Source of the DNA: Casuarius casuarius
Lineage: Eukaryota > Chordata > Aves > Casuariiformes > Casuariidae
NCBI GenBank assembly: GCA_003342895.1
Contig: PTFA01000301.1
Span: 620,001-684,000 of the forward strand
Length of the DNA stretch: 64,000 bases
Direction of reading: 5' to 3'
The notes under the pieces were generated by a model. That model made no database searches and was not told the origin of the DNA. It saw only the letters and a program-made list of their open reading frames with translations. The translations under genes and the position numbers were made by a program. Below, one piece after another: positions 1 through 11,712 of this stretch. Position 1 is the first letter of the stretch, and each line of letters starts with the position of its first letter.

Positions 1-3000
1 TTTTTCCTGGAGTCTTTCTGGTTTTCAGCAATAGGTTTGTTTTCTGATCTTTTTGCTTAACTGAAAAAATTTGGGAACTGTAGAGACAGCAAGAAGTAAG
101 CAAGAAGGCACACTCTCCATGATTAATTAGTGCCTGGTGCGTTTATGCCAGTATTTTAAGCTTTTCTCAGAGGGCCACCTGGACTTTGGGAGCAGATATG
201 GAAGTCTCCCTGTCCTTTCACTCCAGTCTCATAACAGAGGAGCAGTTTCATGGCTGTGCGGCTCCTTTCACCTTCTGTTCACAATTATTGCACCCAAACT
301 TGCTTCCCTTACTTGAAAAGAGTTAGTTGGCAGACGTCTGGTTCTGTTTTTTCCTGTGTCAGGAAGGAGAACCAAGTCACACTTACCTCCCTTGAGAAGA
401 GAAAGGAGAAAACAGAAAACAGAAGAGAATTCATCCTTCAGGAATGTCTGAGATATGGTGCTTTCAGGGACGGCACTCAGGATGTGCATCTGATGCACCA
501 TCCCTTTTTCAAGGATGTACTAAATTAAGGCATGTTCTGATAACATCTTTCTTAACCTCCTGTTTTGAAGGACTGTCTGTAAAGCATCCTCAGTTATATT
601 CCTGGCGGATACAGTCTTGTAAAGCCATGCTGCGTTCCCATTATTCAGTCATTTTTGTCGGTCTATTGAACTCCGTGTTACTTAAGAACAACACTCAATG
701 TGGTAAAAAATGTAACAACACTAAATTTGCATCCTTAATACTGCAGTTAACACATGGTGTTAGGAAAACTGTGTTTTCTTGTTTTAGTTCAGAAACTATT
801 CAGATGAATGTTGCCATTCCATTTGCTCAAGAAGCTGCGGTTTAAAAAAAAAAAAGAAAAGAAAAGAAAAAGCCTTAGCAAAGGTCTTGTGTCAAGAACA
901 GAAACAGCTTTTTTTGAATGCCAGGTATATTTATATCATTTGGGAGAAGTAGAACAATTCTTAGTAGCACAACTGAAATAAAGAAAATAGTAAATAGTAT
1001 CTGGACCCCTTCGCTACTTACAGCTGAAATAATAAATACTGAACAACAACAACAAAAAACTCAGTAGCTATAGTCCAGATCTCATGGTTTCCTCAAATTT
1101 TCTCCAAGTTTATATGACTTATAATTCCTGCATATAGTGATAATTGGTACAGCTAGTAGGTTTTTAATTTCCTCTCTTTCCTTAAAATTAAAGAGCATCT
1201 TTCATGATGGAGTAAACAAAGGAATCAACTTCAGACTTTCTCCCTGTATTATATATAATATAATTCCACCCTTTCCCACTAGAATCTTGCATCCAGTTCT
1301 TAAAGTCTTACAATCTTGATCTGAAACAGCAGCTGCCTTCAAGGCATCTGCCTTAGCTGCTATACTAAATTCCTTGGGGGTAGGGAAGAGTGGGATCTGT
1401 ACTACTAGTCAAAGCAGTAACCACTTGGTTTTGAGCTCCATATTATGCAAGTTACAAAATTCACCATAAGAATGTAAAGTGTACCAACAAAACTTACAAA
1501 TACCCAAATGATTTAATACTTCTGAAAAGTATAATAACAGGATGGAAAAGCACTGCATATATCTAAAATAAACTTTCTCTCCTCAGAGGTCTGGCAAAAC
1601 ATCATCTCATTTGTTAATTCTTGGTTGAGGAGGAATTTTTGCATGATCATCACATAGGGACTAAAAGGATTTCCTGGATCACTAAATACAGTGCTTTATT
1701 GCTGTAGGTGACTATATCATATAATTCCTTCATATAGTGGTAAGGTTTCATTTTAAGGTAATTATTTTTTGCTCTTACTCATCCTCCTTAAAGGTCTTTC
1801 CTACCTGTTCTTTACCAACAAAAATAAGCTTTTCTTTTCTTGTCTCTTCCTGACATTTATGCAATGTCTGACATAACACAAGACTGATTCGTTGTTTGTT
1901 TTCAATTCCAACTCCATTGTATTGCAATATGATCTAATTTTTCCAAACAGAAAATTAAACACAATGACAGCATCTCCTCCTGGAAGTAGTGAGCCTGGAT
2001 GTGAATTACACTTTACCAGATATGTTGATTCATGAATACTCCTTGGATTAGTCATCATTTTATGAATCTCTTTATAACAGATATTGGATGCCTAAGATAC
2101 TAAAACTGAGTGAGACAAGGTTTGGGGTTTTTTTGGTTTATTTTGATGATCCTTAAATGTAAAGCTGAGTTGGCTGTTCTTGAACTAGCGCACAATTTAC
2201 TCAATCTAATTGGCAATACAGTTCGTAAATTGTGAGTATCTGATATTTATTCTTGTGGATCTTCAATCTGCCTAATCCAACACAAGTCAAGATCACCTCA
2301 TTTCATCATTAATTTCCTTGATCCAAAATCGCACATAATTCTTCAGTCAGAGGTTATTGATACTGGCAGCATTTAGATGATTAATTTTTACTTTATCAAA
2401 TATCTTTCTCTAAAATCCTTCACAAAGAATACTAATATGCTGTGTTATCCTGTAACTATTGCTTCAAAGTCCTGCCTCTTAAAGCAAGATGTTTTTAAGT
2501 GAATAAAGAAATAATCAGACCGCTTGTTAGGAAAGTTGATCAGTATTTCAGACATCACCTTTTACCTCAGCAAAGATTGACTGTTATCATTATGAAAAAT
2601 ATACATCTGTGTCACACCATGGAGAATTATGTTTCACTGCACTGCAGCTATAAAGGGAGAAGCTATGAATACTTTATTAATTCATTTTCCTTTCAAAGGT
2701 GTGCTGTTACTCCCCTCAGAATCTATTCCTCAAAAGTAGCAATTCATGATTGCAATGTGTTAAACAATTGCACAGGTTTGAAACACATAAAGGAGTTATA
2801 TTCAATTTCTTGTATTTCACAGTGCTGCTTGTGCACTTAAAGAAGGAAGTGAAATCAGTAATTCACTGCACACAGGGAGCTCGACTCAGCAGTGCCCTGC
2901 TGGTATGCCAAATTGGAAAAGACTTACAGCACTGGAATCTGAGGACCCTCAGGCAGATAGGGCTCCAGTTGTCCTTGTGTAAATTATCCTGAAGAGGTGT

Positions 3001-4025
3001 TTGTTACACCATTTCTTTAGAAAGGACTTGTATTATGTTTTTGATGTCTTTCTTTGGATGAGCATTTGATTTCTCAGAATGTAGACATAGTTATGCCTCG
3101 GAATAAATTCATGCATAAATATCCCACAGACTTAATGTTTCAACTCCTTTCGTGGTACAACAGAGCAACTCCTGTAGTTTCTATAACCACGTGATTATTT
3201 GCTTCTAAGACCTCATTTTCAGGTGTCTATGACTTCATTCCCTTCATAGTCTCATTTTCAGTTTTGACCAATAACTGCTTATGGGTAAGGCTTATGTTCA
3301 TGTATGATCTTTTATTTATTATTTTTATTTTAAATTGACAAACCTGGAGCTACAGTCGTATCAGTCTTTGCAATCAGGTTGTCAGTTACTTAATAAATGT
3401 TACATTATCTCTGTGGGAGTTTTAGTCATTTAGATGGTAATTTTTGTTCCGCAGATACATTATACTCTAGGCGCCAAATATAATACCGCTACCATATTAC
3501 TGGTGATTATGTTTAACAGTTTGCATGTCAATACTTTTGTGTGTACTTCTGGTATGTAGAAAGTATCTGAATTTAAACTAATACACAATATCTGTGTGGG
3601 CCATCTTTTGCAACTCCTTAACATAGCTGGGCTTTAGATAAGTGAAAGCATTACAAAGCAAGTGAGATAACATACCGATGGACCGGTTATGTCTGTTACA
3701 GCTAGCAATTATGGTCATCAAAACAGTAACCCATAATTTTGATTCTTGTCTGTCAACATAGATCATTATGATATTCAGAAAGGAAGCATGGAGAAAAAAT
3801 TAGAGAGCCTGTTGTGACTTCACTTGCTGAAGTGAATATAAGAAATATTCTGTATGACAGCATTAGCAGACAGTTTCAACTCCTCCGTGATGTAAGCTAC
3901 CTCTGTGACTTACCCGACATCATGACTGGCAACGCATCCTGAATGGCTTTGCAAACCAAGTTGTTTTCACCTGGGAAAAAAGTCAATTCATCACCAATCT
4001 TGTGAATTTTACTGATATTTCTATG
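1..4025. other. AT-rich non-coding DNA
   Basis: No gene or known repeat recognised. Open frames reach 133 codons (444-845) but show no recognisable family. The region holds an A12/(GAAAA)n tract at 844-871 and a 24-base near-repeat whose copies lie exactly 600 bases apart (1120-1143 and 1720-1743). Confidence 0.6.
844..871. repeat. A12 tract followed by (GAAAA)n
   Basis: Twelve A are followed by three GAAAA-type units. The tract sits immediately after the stop codon of an unsupported 133-codon frame (444-845). It may be the eroded tail of an old retroposed copy, but nothing upstream is recognisable. Confidence 0.85.
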
Positions 4026-4050
4026 AAGAATATCTTTTTTAGATATTCTT
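4026..4050. repeat. perfect 10-bp hairpin, five-T loop
   Basis: AAGAATATCT (4026-4035) pairs exactly with AGATATTCTT (4041-4050) around TTTTT. In AT-rich DNA of this length one such structure is expected by chance. Confidence 0.8.
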
Positions 4051-5256
4051 GAGGACAGAACCTTTTCAATAGTAATATTCTGTCATTTTTTACCATGAAA
4101 TACTTTATGCTGGAGGATGGAGTTCTGAATTTTTGTTTATTTTATTTTAATCAACAAGCCCCTTATGGCTGCTAAAAATCCAGTGGAAAAATACTGGATT
4201 TATTTCCAGTGGAGATCGTTACTGAAGAACAGCCTCCTTTTATCAAAATCATAAGGAAGAACAAAGTATTACTATGAAACACAGAGGGCGTGGGGCTCTT
4301 ACCCACTCAGCTGCTACTGTAGTCATTCTGTCCATCTTTATGGGTTTCTTTCTAAGTGATGTTTCAAAGAGAATTGACGGTGGAACAGCTCAGGCGCCAA
4401 ATGCCATCTTCGGGCTTTAAGTCTAGCAGTCAGGTTTCTACCCTCTGTAAGTCAGTGAATTCATGAGCATTATTGGATGATTAACAATCAGTCCGTATTT
4501 GTAGTTTCAGCTAATAGAATCAAATGTTCTAAAATAATTGGCATGCAAGAACAGCTTCATAAATCCATCACTTCCTCCTCAGAAAGCTTCCAAAGCAATG
4601 TAATTGCTCAGTCATCCCACACAATCTATTTCATAAGGCTCTGGAACAGACACATGTTCATACACAATTTGTCTGGATTCACAGAAACACTTGCACACTT
4701 CGAAGCAAGCTGTACGTGATTTCAATATCCAGAGCTGTTTAAACTGTTTCTGTTCATCCTTGTTTTGTGGGTGATTATGGCTATCTCTAACTGCAGTAGG
4801 ACATATATTCCCCATATTCTTCTATCCCAACTGTGTAATCTATCTATCAAAATATCTATGCCATAAGGATCTTCAGATACACTAGCACCTGGAAAAGCTT
4901 TTCCCTAAAAAAATGACATTAATACAAATGGCGATGTAGACAAGCTTTTCCATATTTTGTATTAGACTGTTAATCCGTCCAGTCTCTGCCAGATCTTTCC
5001 AACAGTAGGTGCTTACGATAAATGCTTTCCCATACTTCGTGCTTTAAGCTAGATGCAAACTCATTCAAGTCTATAAAAATGAGCAGTAGGTTAGACTGCT
5101 TTTTAACTATGAGTTTTAAGTTATTTTAGTGACCTTGTGTAAGTTTTGTATAAAAATAAGGGGTTTGCAACTCTTTCTACAACTTTAAAATGTTCATTGC
5201 AGAATTGCTGGAATAACATGGTCACAAGTTACTTTCTTGGTTTCTGAGCGTTGGTC

Positions 5257-5306
5257 AAAAAAAAAAACACAATAAGCAATATTCACCTATTAAAAAAAAA
5301 AAAAAA
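5257..5306. repeat. two A-tracts (A11 and A15)
   Basis: A11 at 5257-5267 and A15 at 5292-5306, separated by 24 bases of AT-rich sequence. Simple low-complexity DNA. No source element can be seen upstream. Confidence 0.9.
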
Positions 5307-7081
5307 GCTTTGAGAATGAGGAAATACTAGAGAACAATGAAACCAGAAAGAAACATAGAAAACTCATCTCCTCCACTGCTCCTTCAATAGAATTGACCCA
5401 TTTCTGTTGCTGTCTCCACCACTCCTTACAACTCTCACATGGCTGTACATTCCAGATATCTTTATTTCAGATGACAACATAACTAATGAATACCAGTATA
5501 GATGACTATCATTCATGGATTTTCTTTGTGATCAGAGATGGGATGAAGGTTAATTAGATTTGAAGAGTGTTTTTTCTTTTAAATGGGGCATAGTGATTGA
5601 CAACTGACATAGTATGTGTAACCCGGCTTTTACTGGTTGGGTGTTACTCTGGTGTGTTCAGTAAGTAATGAGATTTCTAGAATAGCAGAATTCACTGTGA
5701 AGACACTGGACTGGGACTCATGAGACTTGAAATTTATTCCTCACTCTACTACTCACCTGCTGTGCGACTTTATAAAAATCACTTCAACTCGTCCTTATTC
5801 CTTTTCATTGTCTCTCCTTGCTATGGCTTCTTTATATAGGTAGTGACCTCCTAAGGTAGTAAAGCAACTTTAAGGTGGGCTTTTTAACCTTTTCAGCTTA
5901 AACCTTGTTACTCTCCTATAACAATCTCTATATCAATTCAGTCCTGTTAAAAGTAGCATCCGTAGATAATGTAATACAATTAGAAAACCTTCACCTTTTT
6001 ATCATTAGCAAAATAGAGCCACTAGAGCTAGCATCCTTATGAGGATTCTCAGCCCATTAACCAAAGAATTAATGAGCAGAAAGAATTAACTAATTATTCT
6101 CTTATTTCCAAGTATGGTCCTTCTTGGGCAAGACTGTGATCTTCTCAGTGCTTTACTCATGCATGTTTCCCCTTTTTGAGGGGTTGGAGAGGGGCCCAAT
6201 GTTTTCATTAATGATTACTTCATAAAACAAAATGTAGTTTTATATTAAAGATTTGTTAATATCTACTGTGATAAAAATAGTTCAACAATAATTCAAGCTC
6301 TTTTTTTCCCCTTCTACCAAAGAACAATGATCATTAAGAAAACTTTACTGTCTCTTAAGCCAGAAACAAAGTAGAAAATGTGGAAAGAATGGCAATGAAG
6401 ATTTGAAATGATGAATTGTATTCAGCACAAAAAATATGTAGGGAGAAGGGTAAGAATGGCTGTTAAAGAAATCATATCCTGAAAGATAAGAAATCTCACA
6501 GAACATTAGTCATTCTTATTCTGCATGTGTGCTGGCATGGTAAAGGCAATAAAACAAAAACATACGCTTTCCTTTGTGTAGCATACAAAGACAGGATCTG
6601 AGAAGTAACTGCGGAGCAGCAGATAGTACTGTCAACAAAAATTAAATAAAACAGATTCCAGTGATGCAATTTGCAGCATCCTGCAGTGTTTGCAGAAGGT
6701 TTTTCTCAAACATTACTAATGTTAGAACTTCAGACACTTTCCTTGAGTCTTTTTGCAACATGTTAATTCCTACAGTGTTGGCAAGTTCCTGATGTTTTGG
6801 CCTGACAACAGCATGCAAAACTCCTAGGAAGGTTGTGATTAAAACACCAAAAGCAGCGAGCAATTCTCTGTAAGTTGCTCCCTCCTGTTTTATGATATAC
6901 TGCCACATAACCTGCACTGTAGTACACACATGAGATAGGCAAAATCTTTGGGGCTAGTCAGCAGTCTGTTTCCATAGTAGGTTGAAGCAAAGTGTACTGC
7001 AGAAGGAATCTTTAACCTGTTACATGGTTCTCAGTTTAATCCTATGCTTCCACCTTGCTGCACAGGCACAGTTAGTTTGTT

Positions 7082-7094
7082 GGGGGGGGGGGGG
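7082..7094 (+). repeat. G13 homopolymer
   Basis: A single uninterrupted run of 13 G, followed by AGGAACCCC. Long G-runs are rare in AT-rich DNA. It is slippage-prone, hard to sequence accurately, and able to join intermolecular quadruplexes, so its exact length should not be trusted. Confidence 0.95.
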
Positions 7095-9629
7095 AGGAAC
7101 CCCACAAAAAACACTAATGTATCGGGATCTTGGCACATGGTAATGCTAACATAGGGAAATCAAATCTCTAAAACACCATGGTTGATCGTTGTCTGAGTGG
7201 CAACAGGAGTTTCTGTTGCAAGGCCTTTGCAGCAGCATCTTCAGCTGGGTCAGAGATTTCCCAAACCGTTGTTCTGCTGAATTCTTATACCCAGCAGGCC
7301 CATAGTCCTACATTACCACTCCCGTATATGCATCAGCCATTGCTATTGATTATCATAAACTCTTTCAAACATCTCCTATCTACACTATGTACAAAAGACC
7401 ATTTTTGTATCTGCAAGAAGAGATTCTTCTATTTACAGGTCTCTTATCTAATTACAAATGGGTCAATTCTGCAGCAGGACCCACCTGAAAGAGTCTCTGG
7501 AAGGGACAGACTGTCCAACGAGGATGTTAATCAACACAGTTAAGCATACAAATTGGTGCAGGCACAGCAAAAGTTGTCTGGGGGAAATCTTCAGGACTAT
7601 ACAAAACTCTCACCTGGAGAGTTGCTGCACCAATTAGTCAGACTTTTAATGGTGAAGGTGGGTAGGAGTTCAGTCACCCCGTTTCAAGTCTGTCCATTTT
7701 CTCAATGTGGTTCATTATCTCATTATGCAGGTGACTAGTTTAGGAGTTCCTGGACTACCTCTAGAATTAATGGCACCAGGTGTGCTCACAAGCACAGCCC
7801 TGATATCCAGCTACACTACAATTATAACTTATCCTTCTGTCTCACAACTTAAATTCTATAGCTCTTGCCACAACTCTGTCATGTAAAAATGTCATGTTAG
7901 GGCTTTCTGGTTTTGTGTAAAGCATGGCTACTTACATTGCAGTTTTTCAACTGATAAAGAACCAGAGCTAGAAGCAAAGCCAGATTAGAGTTTCCAGAAA
8001 TACTGCAGTTTTGCCTTCCCCTACAAAAAGCTCTTTTGGATGTGAGCTTCAGCCCAGCAAACCTTGTATATTTGAGTGCTCCCCAATCTCACCACAAACT
8101 GAATAAAACTTCACAACCAGCATGATCAACCGATATACAAGTTTGTTTTCTTTTGTTTTTTTAATAAGAAAAATTTCAGAAAGATCTATTATGCAATGAG
8201 ACTAGGATATGTAACTGAGAAGGTTCAGGTTGTTCTACATGAAAATAAAAAGTATTGTAGGATATATTATACACTTTGCTACTCTGTCATCGCTCCTCCA
8301 CCTCCTTCCAAGATTCATCAAGATCATTGGCTCACATCATTCTATTCAAAGATGTAAAGTGTACTAGGTTCATAAACTAGCCTGAATTAAGTGGCAATTA
8401 AATCATGTCTGCAGAAAAAATCTCATTTTCCCACTTTCATTACAGAAGTTTAATAATTTCCAGGGAATGTCTTATCCCCTCAGAATTCAGCTACCCTATT
8501 TTTCATCACCTGTTTTGTAATTCACTCTAAGAACCCATAAAATAGAAGCAAATGAAACATGGAGAAGTTCGCTTCATTTAGAGATTCCTACCAGGTCTCT
8601 TTTTGCTTCCTTTCTTAGGAGACCTGATGCAGCAGGTGAGCATAGCCATGTAGTAGTGGAAGTCCACTGATTTTTAACGAATACCAATATTTTTGTTTAA
8701 AATGATATTATTAAATTATATTATTTCTACCTGCAGCTTTAAATAGTGCATGGCATCAAAATGAAAATGGCTTCTACTAAGTAGAATTAAGTTTACCTGT
8801 GGTTTGAATCCAAAGGCACATATTCTCAATAGGGATTGTTACTAATTTAGGATGGTATCTCAACAGAGCTATTATACTGTTTCTGTTTTGCAATTAAAAA
8901 TACGAATTTTTTGATTAAACAAAAAGAAACTCCAGGAAGCAGATGAAAGCAGTTTTAGCTACAGATCAAAATTGGATCTAGATTTCAGCATCACTGAATT
9001 GTAGGATTGTTCAACTGTAAGGCTCTAAGTTCACTTACCTATTAAAAGGATTCTGCTTCCTCATTGACTTTCAGTGGGTTTTCTTTCACAGCACTCAAAG
9101 TGGTCCATTAATGCCAGTTCATTTGTATCAACTATTGCTTTCTTCAGAAGTCATGTTTTCCACTAGCTTTTTTGAATACTTACTAAAAGCATAGCAGTAT
9201 GTGAGCTACTACACAATCCAAAAAGAGCAGTACATCTTATGATACAAAATGAATATGGAAGGCATAGATTATTTAGTCTCCAAAGTGAAAAATTATGTTA
9301 AAATCACAAATACTAAGACTAAAGTTATCATTAGTCCTTTGAAGAAGTGAAATTGCTTCATAAAGTCTTTCAAAGTTCACAGCATACCTTTCAGAATCAT
9401 ATGAAAGTGAAATGAATGTCATAGTTGTAATTATGAGACACCCCAAAAATCAAACGATGACTACAACAGAAAGCACGTGTAACTAAACAAAACCAGCAAA
9501 CTTGTCAGCTTATACCTACACATATTTATCAAAGAGCTTCAGAGAAGCAAAGCATATTTTCCTGGTGTTTCTTTGAAATAGCTCCTCTAACAATTCTGGC
9601 TCTATAAAGCCTCAGATTTATTCTAGTGA

Positions 9630-9667
9630 TTAGATTCACTTTGGTAGCGAGTCTACCAAAGGTCTAA
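9630..9667. repeat. 9-bp hairpin with outer 5-bp extension
   Basis: CTTTGGTAG (9639-9647) pairs exactly with CTACCAAAG (9653-9661) around CGAGT. After a small internal loop the outer TTAGA (9630-9634) pairs with TCTAA (9663-9667). No function can be assigned. Confidence 0.75.
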
Positions 9668-11404
9668 ACAAACTTATACGAACACCCAAGAATTACTGCT
9701 GTTAAACAAAATGAAAGCCTCGTGTGCCCAGGTTAACAAATATGCAAATAGACATATCAGTTGCCAACTCTTAGGATACATTGTTTCTTCTAACATAGTG
9801 GGAGTTGGATGCAGTCTTTAATTGCTTTTATGGAGTGTGGTGATGATGGTGAAATTTTAAGAATGTAACTTAAGGTACATTTTAATCTGTGTTAAGTCAC
9901 TAGCCCTTGCAAATGAACATCTGTATAGCATCCATCTCCTTCAAGGCTGAAGCAGCCACTGGGTGTTCTGTTCTGATGCGCTGCTCAATGTCACTTTCCC
10001 AGTTAAAGACCATACTAAGAAGCACCGCCATCGAAGTCTATAAAAACAGCACAGGAACAAACAGGAACAGAAACTTAATTACTGCTTATTCCTAGAAGTA
10101 TTTCTTCCAGGAGAAATTAAAAGTGTCATCGCAATTGATATGAATATTATTCTGTGTTGGTCCTAGTCATTTGAAATTCAAGAAATTTCTATTTTTGATA
10201 GCCTTTACAAGCCCAGAGGTTTGAAAAAAATAATAAAACCATCTTGATAAACAAAATCTGTTTTAAATCACTTGATCTAAGATTGAGATTTGAGTTTATC
10301 AGCTTTAAGCAGTCTTCTCCGGATTTCAAAGAGAAACAGACTTCATTTCTCTACAGTAATTAGTTCTGCAGCAATGAATGGGATTGATCAATATCTGCAA
10401 CTACAGCTAAAACTTGAAACTGCCCTGTGGATTTACCTGTCAAATTCAAGACATCTTGGATCTGAGGCTTCCAGAATGATAAAGCACAGAATCCATTAAT
10501 TTCCATCTTAAATTTCCCACTATGATGTACTCTGTCTTTATGCATAAGAACCAAGGTGCATCCAGAGTGAATGCTCACCTGTGAAAACATGGCAATTAGT
10601 TCTGCATGAAAGCAATTAATTCTGAGCAAAATTCAAAAAGAGGAACAAGTTCTTCCATCTCAAAGAGAATGTGCCAAAAATTCTCCTTCCTCATTCAGGA
10701 ATACTGAATTACAACAGGAATATTCATTAACAAAATACATAAGTGGTAGTCAAAGCACTCAATCTGTGGTCTAAGTGTTTAAGAAAGAAAACAGGAAAAA
10801 CAAAACTTTGAGAAGTGTCAGGTCTGGAAGAAATGGAAATGAGCTAGAATTTGTATTCTGAAGAAAAACTGACACAGAGCAGGAGAAGAAAACATAGCTG
10901 CTTCAAGAATACAAATGCTAAATTTATTGACGCAAGAGAGGACAGTATGATTAAGTTGTTTNATGTACTGTGCAAAGCACCAGAACAGTTGGCTTAATGT
11001 ATTTAACCAGGAAAGCTGAAAAAACATGAGTTCAGGCTGTAGTATGGTCATAAGTGGGTGGTCTCCCCATTCTTTGCCTGAGATTGTTTTCAGTTCTCTT
11101 ATTTTTGTCTCCTTTTGCACTCACACCTAACAAAGTTTTATTACAGTACAGAAGTAGCTCAATAATAAAAATGCAGGTCCCAGTGAATGCTGAGTTGTAG
11201 CTAACCATATGATACTGTGTGTATTCTTATCATTCAGCTGCACAGCTCAAGCCAAGTTAATGAGGCTTGTTCACCCCAGCAGTTACCAGAGCATTTAATT
11301 ATTTTACTGTATTTTTATGCAGTTAACCTCAGCTAACATTCCTTTGAAAAGCAAAATAAGACCAAAGATATTTAAAAAAAAATTAAATTTACACAGGAAA
11401 GAGA
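9668..11404. other. AT-rich non-coding DNA with one N
   Basis: I see no gene, known repeat or structured element here apart from the ambiguous base at 10962. Open frames are at most 100 codons and unrecognised. Confidence 0.6.
10962..10962. other. ambiguous base (N)
   Basis: The only N in the window. It lies in ordinary unique sequence (GTTGTTT-N-ATGTACTG), so it looks like an unresolved base call or heterozygous position, not a scaffold gap. It interrupts a 100-codon reverse frame that is not otherwise supported as coding. Confidence 0.98.
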
Positions 11405-11428
11405 ATATATATATATATATTTTTTTTT
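11405..11428. repeat. (AT)8 microsatellite plus T-run
   Basis: Eight AT units are followed directly by a run of about eight T. It is a simple low-complexity tract lying 220 bases before the GATA/CA/TA array. Confidence 0.95.
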
Positions 11429-11640
11429 AAAGAGGAAAAAAAATGAGAGGAATTAATGTCACCAGTGAACTCTAATAAATACAGATAACAAAGGGGGGAG
11501 GGGGAACCTAAGATGGTTTCCATCAGATCTTAACTGTATTTTCAGTGTAAATTTTTTTTCCCCCACCATGCCTTGAATTTGTTTGTTTTCCTCATCCTCA
11601 GAGAGACAAAAAGTTAACAATATGGTCTACTACTTTTTTT

Positions 11641-11672
11641 TATATAGATAGATAGATAGATAGATAGATACG

Positions 11673-11706
<34 letters not shown>

Positions 11707-11712
11707 AAAAAA
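11641..11712. repeat. compound microsatellite (GATA)6-(CA)n-(TA)n
   Basis: Six perfect GATA units (11647-11670) run into an interrupted CA array (about 11671-11684), then a CATA/TA array and a short A-run. Arrays of this type mutate by slippage and are usually length-polymorphic. The TA part can fold back on itself. Confidence 0.97.

Larger units (their letters stand above)
4051..9629. other. AT-rich non-coding DNA
   Basis: No gene recognised. It contains two A-tracts (5257-5306) and the G13 run (7082-7094). The stretch 6640-7780 is somewhat less AT-rich and has a 95-codon reverse frame and a 121-codon forward frame, neither resembling a family I know. An old, unrecognisable retroelement could lie there. 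Confidence 0.55.

Noticed and set aside
444..845. 133-codon forward frame ending beside an A-rich tract, suggesting a retrocopy with a poly(A) tail
   Set aside because: The peptide resembles no known family, no poly(A) signal is placed correctly, and no target-site duplication was seen. The frame length is within chance expectation.
7178..7738. Possible LTR or endogenous retroviral remnant, including TTGGTGCAGGCACAGC, which loosely recalls a primer-binding site
   Set aside because: No paired LTRs, no polypurine tract at the right place, no gag or pol motifs, and the match to any tRNA 3' end is poor.
8796..8816. GGTTTGAATCC, resembling a tRNA T-loop B-box
   Set aside because: No matching A-box, anticodon stem or acceptor stem can be folded around it.
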